Source: a virus
Strand: one strand, 5' to 3'
DNA length: 57,693 nucleotides
IMG/VR virus record: IMGVR_UViG_3300025030_001169
Coordinates: 1-57,693 of that record
Both the position numbers and the translations under genes were made by a program. The notes below the pieces were generated by a model. The model worked only from the letters and a program-made list of their open reading frames with translations, was not told the DNA's origin and made no database searches. Positions 48,831-57,693 of this stretch are shown here, in pieces. Each line of letters begins with the position of its first letter. Positions within the stretch are counted from its first letter, which is position 1.

Positions 48831-49751
48831 ATGTTCCTCTCACCCATGCAATTGCAAGAATTAGCTTCTATAATCGAAGTCCAGCATATTTCATTTGCAG
48901 CGAAAGTATGCGGGAAGGATTATCTCACCCCCTATGATGAATTAATTCTTGAAAAGAATGGTATAGATTTAAAATCAATTCCGGAAATAGGATCATTGGA
49001 GACCTCATATCGCTTTGGCATCCTTAGCGAAGCACTCGGTCATGCAAAAGCCAAGGAGATGAAATACACTGATTTCAAGAAGTTCTTACAATCCGGCAAT
49101 TATTTGCCATTGACTTCTCCAGAAAAAGAAGCATTGCAAAACGTGAAAACCAGGGCATATACTGATATTTCAGGTCTCGGAAATAGGATCAAAGGAGATG
49201 TAGCAAACTCCGCAATTGCAATAGATAAAAAACAAGCTGCCAAATATCGTGGTATAATAAAAAAGGAAGCTGTCGAATCAATTAAAAATAGAGTAACAGT
49301 TGGTGAGTTTGCTCGTTCTCTCGGGCATAAAACTGGTGACTGGGCCAGAGACTTTGGGCGGATAGCTGATTTTGTTCTTCATCAGGCATACGACGAAGGT
49401 CGTGCAATGTCTATATTAGAGAAATATGGGGATGAAGCATTGGTATATAAGCAGGTATTAGAGGGGGCATGCGATCATTGTATTTCTGCATATATGACTA
49501 ATGGCCTTAACAGTAAACCCATTGTATTTAAAGTAAGTGAATTAATTGCGAACGGTGATAATATTGGGCGAAAGACTAAATCGTGGCTTCCAGTTGTAGG
49601 ACCGATGCATCCATTTTGCAGGTGTACGATTTTTGGAGTCCCTAAGGGATTAAAATGGGATGAGAAAACAAAAGATTTCACAGCGCCAGTTTCTCAAAGA
49701 TTTTCAAAGAATAAAATTCGTATAATGGTCGGAGACAAAGAAATATTATGA
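48831..49751 (+). CDS. head morphogenesis protein (SPP1 gp7/Mu gpF type)
   Basis: 306 residues. The C-terminal part carries the family pattern: [18 protein letters not shown], then [20 protein letters not shown], with Cys/His pairs likely to bind zinc. The middle ([21 protein letters not shown]) is the helical region that contacts the portal in relatives. A few copies of this protein are usually built into the head at the portal. ATGA overlap with the next gene. Confidence 0.82.
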   Translation: MFLSPMQLQELASIIEVQHISFAAKVCGKDYLTPYDELILEKNGIDLKSIPEIGSLETSYRFGILSEALGHAKAKEMKYTDFKKFLQSGNYLPLTSPEKEALQNVKTRAYTDISGLGNRIKGDVANSAIAIDKKQAAKYRGIIKKEAVESIKNRVTVGEFARSLGHKTGDWARDFGRIADFVLHQAYDEGRAMSILEKYGDEALVYKQVLEGACDHCISAYMTNGLNSKPIVFKVSELIANGDNIGRKTKSWLPVVGPMHPFCRCTIFGVPKGLKWDEKTKDFTAPVSQRFSKNKIRIMVGDKEIL

Positions 49752-52700
49752 AAACAGACATCTTAAAAGCATATAGCCTTCTTGGTATGCCTCTTACAGC
49801 ATCTCAACAAGCAGACCTCGCACTCGACAGTCTCCTCCACTTCGAGAAAGCTAAACATAAAGAACTTGTAGAGGTACACGGTAAAACAAAGACCTTTACT
49901 CAGCTGAGAGAAGTCGGCTCAGACGAGGTTGAGGAAAACAAGGAACTCTCCACTAAAGATCTCTGGTGGCAAATGAACAAAGAAGAAAAAAATTCATTCT
50001 TAGCCATAACGAGAATCAAGAACAAGGAAAAGATTGAAGAGTTCAAGCAAAAAATGCAGAAGAAATATAGTGGGGAGATAAAGAAAGAGGAGAAGGTTGT
50101 TGATGAGAGGATAAAAAGAGTAGAACATTTAAGATTTGGACAAGGAACAATTGTTGAAGATGATGGTGAAAAAATTATTATTGATTTTGATACAGTTGGG
50201 AGAAAAGAATTATTAAAGAAGTTTGCTAATTTGAAAGGATTAGAGGGAGAAAATATTTTTCAGCAAAATAATGAGGAGAAAATAGAAAATCAAAAAGTTA
50301 AAAAGATAACTAAATATAATGTTCCTAAAGTTGAAAGGATAATAAGAGAGACAGAAAGAGCATATTTATTAGAAAGAAATGATATTCAATTTTGGATTCA
50401 AAAGAAATGGGTAAATAAAGAAGGCAAATTAACGATATCTGGTGAGGAAAGTTATAATAAAAAATTTGAAGAAGAAAAGGATAAAAAACCAGTATATTCT
50501 GATTCTTTCAAAATAATTAAACAAAGCGATTCTGGCAAGGCGTCATTAATTTCAACAAAAATTAATGATGGGATGGGAATTAGGAATATTAATTTTTATG
50601 TTCCTAATTCAACTCTTTCAGAAAAAGATGGTAAAGTGGGAATAAAGGGAGATATGTTGAGGGATAAATTAAAAGATTTAAGAGATAAATATGGTAAAAT
50701 GTCTGTTAAATTTGATAAAGAGACAGAGAAAGCGTATGGAATATCAATGTATATCGAAGATTATCATACAGAACGGGAATTAAAACGAATGATTTGGATT
50801 CCTAAAACACAAGTGAAAATAGGAGAGGAAAAAGATAATATAATAGTTCCTTCTTGGATGATAGAAAAGAAAATTGAGGAAGAAGTGGGATTAGTAAAAA
50901 CAGGAGCATATCAATATGTTAATTTAGGAAGTGGTTTGAAGAGAGAACATAAATATTTGTCTTTACAAATAGTTGATGAAAACAATAAAGTAATTGAAGA
51001 TTCAGATAATACAATAGAGAAATCCATTGAAGACACCATCAATCCCAACGGAGGAGAAAACATCGAAAAGGAAGCAAAGATAGTTAAAAACAAGAAACAA
51101 TACGTTGACGGTCTCTTATTCAATGAGAAAGATCAACTATTAATATTGAGGCGAACATTGTTTAATGATTTTGCCCCAAAACAATGGTGTCTTCCCGGCG
51201 GTCATGTAGATATTGGGGAGAAACCAGAAGACGCAGTCATCAGAGAAGTATTTGAAGAAACCAACTTAGAGGTTACAAATGCAGAGTTGGTTTATATTTA
51301 TGAGGATGAAGAGGTCAAGATTTACTATTATGAGTGCGAGTATATTCCTTCAGAACCAATATTAGACAATGCTGAACACAGTAATTATGTCTGGACAAAT
51401 ATTTGGATGGATTATGATTTATTGAAGAATTTGAAGAAGAACTTGGAAGAGATTATTCCAGAAAGAGTTTCATTATTGGAAAATAAACTAATGGAGATTG
51501 TTGATATCTTTGCAGATAGCGAGGGAGAAGAGTTTGAGAAAGGAATGCAAAGAGGAGGCAAACTCAATACAGGCAAATTAGTCAAAAAGACCATTGTAGA
51601 CAAAACAGGCAAAAGAACAACTAAATGGGTTCTCCCAAATCAACCAGAACCACAAAAGAAGGAAAAGAAACAAGAGGTTGAGGGACAAAAGAAGGAAGTC
51701 AAAGTAAAAGAAGGAACGGAAACACCAAAAAAGAATCCCGAAGACCATGCGAAAGAAACGAAAACCGAAGACCTGGTTAACTTTATGGAGAAGCATAAAG
51801 ACAAAGAGGAATTAAGAAAAATAGCCGAGACAGAAATCAAGAATCGCAAAGACGGGAAAAGTCAGGAACCAAAAGAAACAGCTGGGAAGAAAGTTGAGGG
51901 AGAAAAAGAGACCAAGAAACCAGTGAGGAAACCAAAATTCTATGACGAACTTCACAAGAAATATCAATTAGATCGTTTACCAGTAGGAATACCACAAGAG
52001 AAAGTTATTGTGAATCAAACAGACCCATTAAATCATTGGGTTATGCAATGGGAAGACCCAAAGAGCAAGAAACAAATGAATTCTTATGCTAAGGTGTTTC
52101 TTGAAAGAAATGCAAAAGAGAAATGGGATAGAGTATTAAAAATAAAACCACTTCAAATAAAATCAGTTAAGGAGAAAGCGATCAAGTTACTTTCAGACAA
52201 AGACAAATCAATCTCTCAAAGCGCAGCGATCATTGCAATTATATCAAATACAGGATTAAGACCGGGAGACAAAGCATTATTCAAGAAGTCAGGAAATCGT
52301 GGTATTAGTACACTCTCACCAGATAATATTGAAATAAAAGGTGATGAGATAACATTTAATTTTATTGGGAAAGCATATCATAAGAACAATGCGAGCATTA
52401 AAAACAAAGAGTTAGCTGAGTATCTTCAGAAGTTGAAAGAACAAAGGAAAGGAAAGGAATTTTTGTTTGATGTTACAAAGAATAAGATTGTGGATGTATA
52501 TAGAAATACGCTGGGATTCAAAGGATTTAAGTTGAAAGATATGAGAACATACGTGGCCTGTTCATTGGCGAAAGATGTTTTGTTCGGAGATAAAACACCA
52601 CCTCCTCCCTTACCAAAGAATAAGAATGAAATCAAAAAATTGATTGCTGATAAGATGACGAATGTGTGCGAGATTGTGGCGCAAAAATTAAATAATTCCG

Positions 52701-52840
52701 CAGCTATGGCGCGATCCAGTTATATACACCCGCAAATATTTCAAAATTGGCTTGTAAAACTTGGTGTTGCGCCTGATTTAATTCAAAAAGCAATAACATT
52801 AGAGGATATAATAAAGGAGAATAAGCATGAAAAACTGTAA
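49748..52840 (+). CDS. Nudix-topoisomerase IB fusion protein in the head operon
   Basis: 1030 residues. Residues 71-109 are the WW module ([16 protein letters not shown], then IEEFKQKM). About 130-440 is a mixed charged region of unknown fold. A Nudix hydrolase domain spans about 450-560, with box [19 protein letters not shown] then EETN from residue 484. The KL module is near 606-631. A low-complexity Lys/Glu linker (about 635-735) leads to a type IB topoisomerase domain. That domain has TGLRPGD with Arg838, [18 protein letters not shown] with Arg933, and SSYIHP with candidate nucleophile Tyr992. This joining of Nudix and topoisomerase in a head-operon protein is very unusual. It might be packaged with the DNA, but that is inference. 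Confidence 0.85.
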   Translation: MKTDILKAYSLLGMPLTASQQADLALDSLLHFEKAKHKELVEVHGKTKTFTQLREVGSDEVEENKELSTKDLWWQMNKEEKNSFLAITRIKNKEKIEEFKQKMQKKYSGEIKKEEKVVDERIKRVEHLRFGQGTIVEDDGEKIIIDFDTVGRKELLKKFANLKGLEGENIFQQNNEEKIENQKVKKITKYNVPKVERIIRETERAYLLERNDIQFWIQKKWVNKEGKLTISGEESYNKKFEEEKDKKPVYSDSFKIIKQSDSGKASLISTKINDGMGIRNINFYVPNSTLSEKDGKVGIKGDMLRDKLKDLRDKYGKMSVKFDKETEKAYGISMYIEDYHTERELKRMIWIPKTQVKIGEEKDNIIVPSWMIEKKIEEEVGLVKTGAYQYVNLGSGLKREHKYLSLQIVDENNKVIEDSDNTIEKSIEDTINPNGGENIEKEAKIVKNKKQYVDGLLFNEKDQLLILRRTLFNDFAPKQWCLPGGHVDIGEKPEDAVIREVFEETNLEVTNAELVYIYEDEEVKIYYYECEYIPSEPILDNAEHSNYVWTNIWMDYDLLKNLKKNLEEIIPERVSLLENKLMEIVDIFADSEGEEFEKGMQRGGKLNTGKLVKKTIVDKTGKRTTKWVLPNQPEPQKKEKKQEVEGQKKEVKVKEGTETPKKNPEDHAKETKTEDLVNFMEKHKDKEELRKIAETEIKNRKDGKSQEPKETAGKKVEGEKETKKPVRKPKFYDELHKKYQLDRLPVGIPQEKVIVNQTDPLNHWVMQWEDPKSKKQMNSYAKVFLERNAKEKWDRVLKIKPLQIKSVKEKAIKLLSDKDKSISQSAAIIAIISNTGLRPGDKALFKKSGNRGISTLSPDNIEIKGDEITFNFIGKAYHKNNASIKNKELAEYLQKLKEQRKGKEFLFDVTKNKIVDVYRNTLGFKGFKLKDMRTYVACSLAKDVLFGDKTPPPPLPKNKNEIKKLIADKMTNVCEIVAQKLNNSAAMARSSYIHPQIFQNWLVKLGVAPDLIQKAITLEDIIKENKHEKL

Positions 52841-53483
52841 AAGAAAATATTGGGCTCTAATTAAAAAGGCTAAACAACGTCCCAGAATAAATAGATATGC
52901 GGAAAAGCACCACATTATTCCAAGATGTATGGGCGGGACAAATAAAAAGTATAATTTGGTGCGATTAACAGCAAAAGAGCACTATTATGTGCATGAATGG
53001 TTGGTTAAAATGTATCCTGACAATATTAAATTAATGCAGGCTTGGTGGTGTATGTGTATTATAACGAAGAATGAAAAAAGATATAAAGTTACAGCTTCTC
53101 AATATGAAAAATCTAAGATAAAGTTATGTAAAATGTTGTCTAAAAATGGGGGAAGAAAATGGACAGAAGAACAAAAAAGAAAAGTATCAAAATCTTTAAA
53201 AATATTGTGGGAGAATTTGGAATATAAGACGAAAATGAGTGAAAAGCAAAAAGGTAGAAAACATACAACTGTTTCAAAAAAGTTAATGAGCGATAAGGCA
53301 AAAGGAAAGAAAAAATCAAAAAAACATTGCAAAAATTTAAGTATGGCATTTACAGGAAGAAAAATGTCTGAAGAAACAAAGAAGAAGAAAAGTGATGCTA
53401 TGAAAATAGTATGGGCGGATCCAACATATAGGAAGAATACTGGATTGAAAATATCTTTAGGAAAATTACACAAAAATAAATAA
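52827..53483 (+). CDS. HNH endonuclease with NUMOD3 repeats, second copy
   Basis: 218 residues. Starts 14 bases inside the end of the fusion gene. [18 protein letters not shown], then [21 protein letters not shown]3-like repeats follow: [15 protein letters not shown] and [16 protein letters not shown]. Clearly paralogous to the gene at 47118: both open with a 28-residue lead then HH-IPRC-GG, and share QAWW/YVWW-MCI and an RYKV segment. Probably a homing endonuclease inserted between two structural genes. Confidence 0.83.
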   Translation: MKNCKRKYWALIKKAKQRPRINRYAEKHHIIPRCMGGTNKKYNLVRLTAKEHYYVHEWLVKMYPDNIKLMQAWWCMCIITKNEKRYKVTASQYEKSKIKLCKMLSKNGGRKWTEEQKRKVSKSLKILWENLEYKTKMSEKQKGRKHTTVSKKLMSDKAKGKKKSKKHCKNLSMAFTGRKMSEETKKKKSDAMKIVWADPTYRKNTGLKISLGKLHKNK

Positions 53484-53484
53484 C

Positions 53485-53796
53485 ATGAAAGACGCATCAA
53501 ATGCAGAAGAAAACATTCCTTCTTTGGAGAGCATTATCAGACAGAATAAACAAAAAGATTCTGAGCTGGATACAACAAGCGAATATAGCGATAATGATGA
53601 TGAAACGAACGATGATGTTGATCTTTTCCCAGTTCCGGATTGGTTAGAAATGGGAGAGCCAACCAAAGAGGCGAAAGCTAAGAAATATTTGGAGGAGAAC
53701 AAAGGAAAAGAAGTAACAAAAGAGGATATCAAGAAAGCCTTTTCAGATATGGGTTTTGAAGAAGAACAAATTGAGGAGATCATAATTCAGCTATAA
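53485..53796 (+). CDS. hypothetical acidic protein
   Basis: 103 residues, strongly acidic (SEYSDNDDETNDDVDLFP). The C-terminus has a small helical unit (KKYLEENKGKEVTKEDIKKAF, FEEEQIEEIII) like a helix-extension domain. Between two head genes; could be a minor scaffold or a chaperone-like peptide. Not recognised. Confidence 0.5.
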   Translation: MKDASNAEENIPSLESIIRQNKQKDSELDTTSEYSDNDDETNDDVDLFPVPDWLEMGEPTKEAKAKKYLEENKGKEVTKEDIKKAFSDMGFEEEQIEEIIIQL

Positions 53797-53819
53797 TTAA
53801 CATATAATAAGAAATTGTT

Positions 53820-55691
53820 ATGAAGGAAAATAAAGAATTACAAATAGGAACAAAGGTTGAAAGCGAGCATTTGCCAACATATGAGTTTATCAGAGATTAT
53901 TTTGAAGAGACTGGTAAACTTCCCGCAGCCAAACTTTTGTATATCAATATAGCAAAGGATCATCTTAAAGAGATGCCGGATTATTATAGTCGTTTGGAGA
54001 GAATGGAATCTGAGGCAAAAGAAGAAGGAGATGGAGACATCATTAAAGCACATCTTCTTCCAGATCTTCTAAAGTCTCACATCCTCATCACTGATCTCCA
54101 AAAATCAATAATCGAGGAAGAATACAATGACATACAAAAAGCTAAATGGGATTTTAGCAAACTTCAAAAGAAGACAATAGTAAATATTGATGGCAAAAAA
54201 CAAGTGGTTTGGATTCGTATAAAAAAGGATGAAAAGAAGGAGAAACCGATTGGAAATATTGGGGACGCTATGGCAAAACTGGAGAAGAAGATTGAGATCA
54301 ATAATATGCTTTTGAATAAAAAAAATGAAAAAGCTGATAAATTTTATACAGATGTTTACAATAGAACTAAGCAAGAAAATTTAAAGCTGGAAGAGATATT
54401 AAATAAATTGAAGAGCCAACAACAAAAACTTGATTTAAAGAAACATACAAAGAGAGTTGTGGATGAGATTAAAGGAGAGGAAATGTTTGATAAGATCAAG
54501 GATGCACAACAGATTGTAAAGACTCCTGAGGGAACTGGGAAAGAAGCGCAAGGCAAAGTTGATAAAGAGTTCTGGTGGCAATTAGATAAATTGCAAAAAT
54601 TGGAATATTTGGCTCTCACGAGAAAAAAAGACGTGGGCGAGATCAAAAAATTTAAGGAACGTGTACTTGGTACTGGTAAACCAGAGAAAAGTGAAGAGAA
54701 GGTTGCGAAACCAGCAAAAACAATGACTAAGGAGCAAGCCGATAAGATTGTAAATGTGACGCAATTTACTCAGGAAGAATTATTGAAGAAGAGACCGAAG
54801 TTTATCACTGACGAGGGACTTTGGGCAAGAGCGATTCAGACAGCAACAGATAATGGGGAAAAGACAACGAGCTTTGGGGCTGCCGTTCAAATTTATAAGA
54901 ACAAAGAGAAGATGATCATTCCTCCAGAGGTGATTAACAAAGTCAATAAAGAAAAGAAATCTGTTAAAGAATCAGAAAACAAAACAGAACCAACAAGAGA
55001 TCAATTCAAAGAAGGATCCCAAATCAAAACAAAAGACGGGAAAGAAGGAGAGATCATGGGCGTTTCTTATGCAGCGAAGGATCCCAAGCTAACCAGTTAT
55101 TGGATCAAGACCAAAGAAGGCAAAAAGTTTTCAGAGGTACATGGGAATTTGGAGAAGGTGAGAGAGAAATCAATAAAAATTGTTGAGACAAAAGAAGAAA
55201 AATTAAAAGGAATAACCAAATCAGATTTGTATAAAAAATGGTTTTATATTGGAGATAATTATGTTCGTTATGATGGAAACCAAAAGGATGGTGGATACGT
55301 ATTTGTAGAACCAGGCAGTAATAAAGAAACCATTATTAAAGAAAAAGACCTTCCCGATAAGGTCATCGCTTCAGATGTATATTTAGCGCATAAAAATAAG
55401 AAGGAAAATATTGTTTTTGAAAAATTTAAGGATGATTTTAATAAAGAATTAAAAACATTGGGGAGTCCTCCAGAAGGAGTTCAGTTTGAAGGATTGGTTT
55501 TTGATAAAGTGGGACAAGAGTATCATGTAGAACTTTGGAGTTCAAGAAAATTTAGACATCCTGAGGAGTATGTTGGCGAGGGATTTGATAAAAAGAGACA
55601 AGCAATGGAAGATTGGTACAATGGGGTGGATAATATAATTGAAAAATATGAAAAGAAATATAATGTTAGAATAGATACTTATTCAATGTAA
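53820..55691 (+). CDS. DUF5661-like N-terminus with shared KL and WW modules
   Basis: 623 residues. The first 70 (GTKVESEHLPTYEFIRDYF, then IAKDHLKEMPDYYSRLERM) match the DUF5661 pattern, a helical domain with HL and PDYY. The KL module is at ~109-135 (WDFSKLQKKTIVNIDGKKQ) and the WW module at ~250-286 (EFWWQLDKLQKLEYLA). A KOW/SH3-like unit (GSQIKTKDGKEGEIMGVSY) follows at about 402-440, and a folded unrecognised domain closes the chain. Long lysine/glutamate linkers connect them. It is between the acidic protein and the prohead protease. The leader ends aattgttatg. Confidence 0.6.
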   Translation: MKENKELQIGTKVESEHLPTYEFIRDYFEETGKLPAAKLLYINIAKDHLKEMPDYYSRLERMESEAKEEGDGDIIKAHLLPDLLKSHILITDLQKSIIEEEYNDIQKAKWDFSKLQKKTIVNIDGKKQVVWIRIKKDEKKEKPIGNIGDAMAKLEKKIEINNMLLNKKNEKADKFYTDVYNRTKQENLKLEEILNKLKSQQQKLDLKKHTKRVVDEIKGEEMFDKIKDAQQIVKTPEGTGKEAQGKVDKEFWWQLDKLQKLEYLALTRKKDVGEIKKFKERVLGTGKPEKSEEKVAKPAKTMTKEQADKIVNVTQFTQEELLKKRPKFITDEGLWARAIQTATDNGEKTTSFGAAVQIYKNKEKMIIPPEVINKVNKEKKSVKESENKTEPTRDQFKEGSQIKTKDGKEGEIMGVSYAAKDPKLTSYWIKTKEGKKFSEVHGNLEKVREKSIKIVETKEEKLKGITKSDLYKKWFYIGDNYVRYDGNQKDGGYVFVEPGSNKETIIKEKDLPDKVIASDVYLAHKNKKENIVFEKFKDDFNKELKTLGSPPEGVQFEGLVFDKVGQEYHVELWSSRKFRHPEEYVGEGFDKKRQAMEDWYNGVDNIIEKYEKKYNVRIDTYSM

Positions 55692-55692
55692 T

Positions 55693-57267
55693 ATGAGAGA
55701 TAAAAATAAATTTAACTTTTGGTTTCCTATTGAAATAGAGAAGGCAAAAGGAGAAAATGGCAAGGAGAATATGGGCTTTAAGGGCGTGGCCTCTACCTTT
55801 GACGAAGACACGGACGGAGAGTTTTTAGACCCGAAAGGCTTTGATCTGACATATTTAAAGAAATCGGGATTTTTAAACTGGCATCATTCCACTAAAGAGC
55901 GACCAAAAGCAATAATTGGTGAACCTACAAAGGCTGAGATTACAAGTAAAGGGCTGTACGTGGAAACAAAATTATATGATTCGCCCATGGCAAGAGAAGT
56001 TTTTGAGTTAGGAGAATTATTAGAGAAAAATTCAAAAACGAGAAGATTGGGATTTAGTGTAGAGGGAAAAGTCACGGAGAGAGACCCTTTAAATGAAAAG
56101 ATCATCCGCAAGGCCAATATAACTGGTATAGCAATAACCCACCTTCCAAAAAATCAAAAAACTTTTGCAGAAATAATGAAGGGAGAAATTGATTTTATAC
56201 CATTAGAATTTGATGAAGTAGAAAAGGGTGAGTCAGCCAACGGAGGCACAGTCACAATAATAGCGGATGTTACAAGGAAAGATGGTAGCAGAATATTATT
56301 AGATTCTACAGGAAACATAACATACAAAGCTCTTGATACAGCAGATACTGGAAAAGCACTTAAAAAAGAATCCTTGGAGGGAGCACCAAAAATATTAACA
56401 CACCCTGAGGACTCAAAACACCAATTTACAAAAGCCGAATTGTTTGAAAAAATATTTAATGATTTTTCAGCTATAACATTTGAAAAGGCGCAAGAAATTT
56501 ATTCAGAAATAATTAATCAAAACAATAAAACGGATATGAAAACCAAAGAAAAAGAAGAAGAAACCATTGAATTAACTGAAGACGTTATTCAAAAGGCATA
56601 CGAAATCCTTGGCCTCACCAGAGATGAGGATGAGGAAATTGAGAAAGGCGAGAAAGAAGAAGAAATTGAAGATGAGGACGAAGAAAAGCCCAAAAAGAAA
56701 ATCGAGAAGTGTGACGCCAGCCTGAAGAAAGGCGAGAACAAGAAAAAGGTTGAGAACGAAGAAGAAGAGGATGAAAAAGAAATTGAAAAGTCCGAAGAAC
56801 CTGACGAAACTGAGGAAGAAGAGGATGAGGACGAAAAGCCCAAAAAGAAAGAAGTTAAGGACAAGAAAATAGAGAAAGCCCAAAACGACGACCTGGGAAA
56901 GAATGAGGTTGTTGATATTGTAAAGGCTGTGGGAGTTGTTCTTTCAGATGTTCGCAAGGAATTCAAGAAAGGCTTGGAAGAGATGCGTGAAGAGTTGTTT
57001 GAAAAGATTGACGAAATCGGAGCCCAGCCGAACCCAAGGAAATCAATGATGAAAGCTCAGGAGCGTTTCAAGGAAGACCATCCCAACGCAATTTCCTTAT
57101 CTCAGAACAAGGGCAAAATATTGAACATTCTGGATTCACTGACCTTTGAAGGCGATAAAGTGAATGAAACATTTGCAAAAGGCATGACGATGTTGGAAAG
57201 TTCTGGACAACTCCCGGGAGATGTTATTTCAGCGTTGAAAGCAAAAGGATTTGACATAGTCCAATAG
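55693..57267 (+). CDS. prohead protease-scaffold fusion
   Basis: 524 residues. The first ~190 are a HK97/XkdF-type prohead protease: FKGVASTFDEDTDGEFLDP, then LNWHHS with the catalytic His64 or His65, and RRLGFSVEGKV with Ser122. A linker domain (190-270) follows. About 285-405 is a very acidic and lysine-rich tract of many EEE/KKK runs. The last 100 residues are helical (ALEEMREELFEKIDE-like, then NAISLSQNKG), as in scaffold or capsid-binding delta regions. Protease and scaffold in one chain, just before the capsid gene, are standard in some phages. Cleavage releases the acidic part during maturation. Confidence 0.82.
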   Translation: MRDKNKFNFWFPIEIEKAKGENGKENMGFKGVASTFDEDTDGEFLDPKGFDLTYLKKSGFLNWHHSTKERPKAIIGEPTKAEITSKGLYVETKLYDSPMAREVFELGELLEKNSKTRRLGFSVEGKVTERDPLNEKIIRKANITGIAITHLPKNQKTFAEIMKGEIDFIPLEFDEVEKGESANGGTVTIIADVTRKDGSRILLDSTGNITYKALDTADTGKALKKESLEGAPKILTHPEDSKHQFTKAELFEKIFNDFSAITFEKAQEIYSEIINQNNKTDMKTKEKEEETIELTEDVIQKAYEILGLTRDEDEEIEKGEKEEEIEDEDEEKPKKKIEKCDASLKKGENKKKVENEEEEDEKEIEKSEEPDETEEEEDEDEKPKKKEVKDKKIEKAQNDDLGKNEVVDIVKAVGVVLSDVRKEFKKGLEEMREELFEKIDEIGAQPNPRKSMMKAQERFKEDHPNAISLSQNKGKILNILDSLTFEGDKVNETFAKGMTMLESSGQLPGDVISALKAKGFDIVQ

Positions 57268-57344
57268 GACAACAAAAATATTAACTGTAAATTGAGATTG
57301 GTGAACGGAAATTAAATTAAAACAATTAAAAACAAAAATTTGTT

Positions 57345-57693
57345 ATGGAAAATTTAGGAATCAATTTACAGGACTATCAGAACAGCGACTTGGTGAATCA
57401 AGTGCTTTTTGGTAATTCCAATGCTACGCAGGAACAGGTCAACGACTTGGCGAAGGCATTGGAAGCAAAGGACATTACCGGCCAGGGAACACTGAATCTT
57501 ACTACAGCGAGTGGTGCGCCACTGAAAGTAGAGAGTCTGGATAAGAGTTTGAAACTCATTACTTTCCGGGAAAGCGACATTGTATTGTGGAAGAAAATAC
57601 CAAAACTGCCAGCCTATAACACCGTTGAGGAATACAATCAGTTGACCAGTTATGGTACTGAACGTGGCGGATTTGTGTTAGAAGGTGAATTAC
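57345..57693 (+). CDS. major capsid protein, N-terminal part
   Basis: Runs off the right edge. The visible 116 residues begin MENLGINLQDYQNSDLVNQV and contain GAPLKVESLDKSLKLITF, WKKIPKLPAYNTVEEYN and GTERGGFVLEGE. This resembles the N-arm and E-loop entry of HK97-fold capsid proteins of large phages, where the VESLD and TVEEYN segments recur. It follows the protease-scaffold gene by 77 bases with a leader ending atttgttatg. More codon use of GC-ending type than its neighbours suggests high expression. Confidence 0.72.
   Translation, partial: MENLGINLQDYQNSDLVNQVLFGNSNATQEQVNDLAKALEAKDITGQGTLNLTTASGAPLKVESLDKSLKLITFRESDIVLWKKIPKLPAYNTVEEYNQLTSYGTERGGFVLEGEL

Noticed and set aside
51950-52840. 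Reading the topoisomerase domain as a tyrosine integrase, implying a temperate phage
   Set aside because: Motifs KDMRTYVAC and SSYIHP fit type IB topoisomerase better than the HxLRH integrase box; no attachment site or repressor is visible.
47118-53483. HNH genes as parts of group I introns
   Set aside because: Neither portal nor fusion gene is interrupted; the endonuclease genes lie between complete frames.
56589-56966. Minus-strand serine- and phenylalanine-rich frames opposite the protease-scaffold gene
   Set aside because: Caused by the GAA/GAG/AAG runs of the acidic tract; not coding.
1-57693. CRISPR array or other tandem direct repeat arrays
   Set aside because: No run of evenly spaced repeats was noticed; repeats found are protein modules or inverted repeats.

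Overview
The window is a stretch of a large, AT-rich, tailed double-stranded DNA phage genome. Every convincing gene is on the + strand. Genes are packed with ATGA or TAATG overlaps and few gaps. The host is probably a member of Bacteroidota. One phage gene (20442-21113) ends in a canonical type IX secretion C-terminal sorting domain, a system confined to that phylum. Another (37376-38032) is a lipoprotein with an Ig-like domain of the DUF5011 type, common in the same phylum. Many gene starts follow A/T-rich leaders rather than strong Shine-Dalgarno sites.

Layout. (1) 1-9860, replication and recombination: the C-terminal part of a DnaE-type polymerase III alpha subunit, a YfbR-like HD nucleotidase, a DUF3310 protein, a possible UvsY-like mediator, a gp32-like single-strand binding protein with two C-terminal repeats, a tRNA-Arg(UCU), UvsX/RecA, the SbcD/SbcC (gp47/gp46) pair, a RuvC-like resolvase, a zinc-ribbon protein and a divergent sigma factor. 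(2) 9825-17731, small early or accessory genes: mostly unrecognised, with RNase HI, a membrane-anchored lytic transglycosylase, a DnaA domain IV-like protein, a DUF6527 protein and a GNAT acetyltransferase. A ~250 bp foldback element lies at 15955-16203. (3) 17852-26981, packaging and lysis: putative small terminase, secreted T9SS cargo, DnaQ-like exonuclease, M15 endolysin, large terminase and two possible virion proteins.

(4) 27047-35432, a sugar/surface-modification island: methyltransferases, several glycosyltransferases, an ATP-grasp-like protein, a DegT-type aminotransferase and a Stealth-like phosphotransferase. (5) 35433-38032: a 467 bp non-coding interval with promoter-like and terminator signals, small genes and the lipoprotein. 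(6) 38054-45342: DNA ligase, then a cluster that looks like a DNA base hypermodification pathway (P-loop kinase, ADDT-like amino acid:DNA transferase, PIG-L deacetylase, radical SAM/SPASM enzyme, GT-A glycosyltransferase, helical 5-hmdU kinase-like protein). (7) 45464 to the right edge, head morphogenesis: portal, SPP1 gp7/Mu gpF-like protein, a 1030-residue Nudix-topoisomerase IB fusion, two HNH/NUMOD3 homing-type endonucleases, a DUF5661-like protein, a protease-scaffold fusion and the start of the major capsid gene.

How it fits together. The first block copies and recombines the genome. The putative sigma factor may direct transcription from a recurring CAGTTAT(A/T)A motif found in gaps before the small terminase, two structural units, the 35.4 kb interval and the 40.1 kb gene. 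The hypermodification block would protect the DNA. The sugar island, lipoprotein and T9SS cargo would alter the virion or the infected cell surface. Points most worth following up are the hypermodification cluster, the Nudix-topoisomerase fusion with modules shared among three head-region proteins, the phage T9SS substrate, and the structured non-coding intervals at 16.0 and 35.5 kb. All family assignments were made by eye, without database searches.
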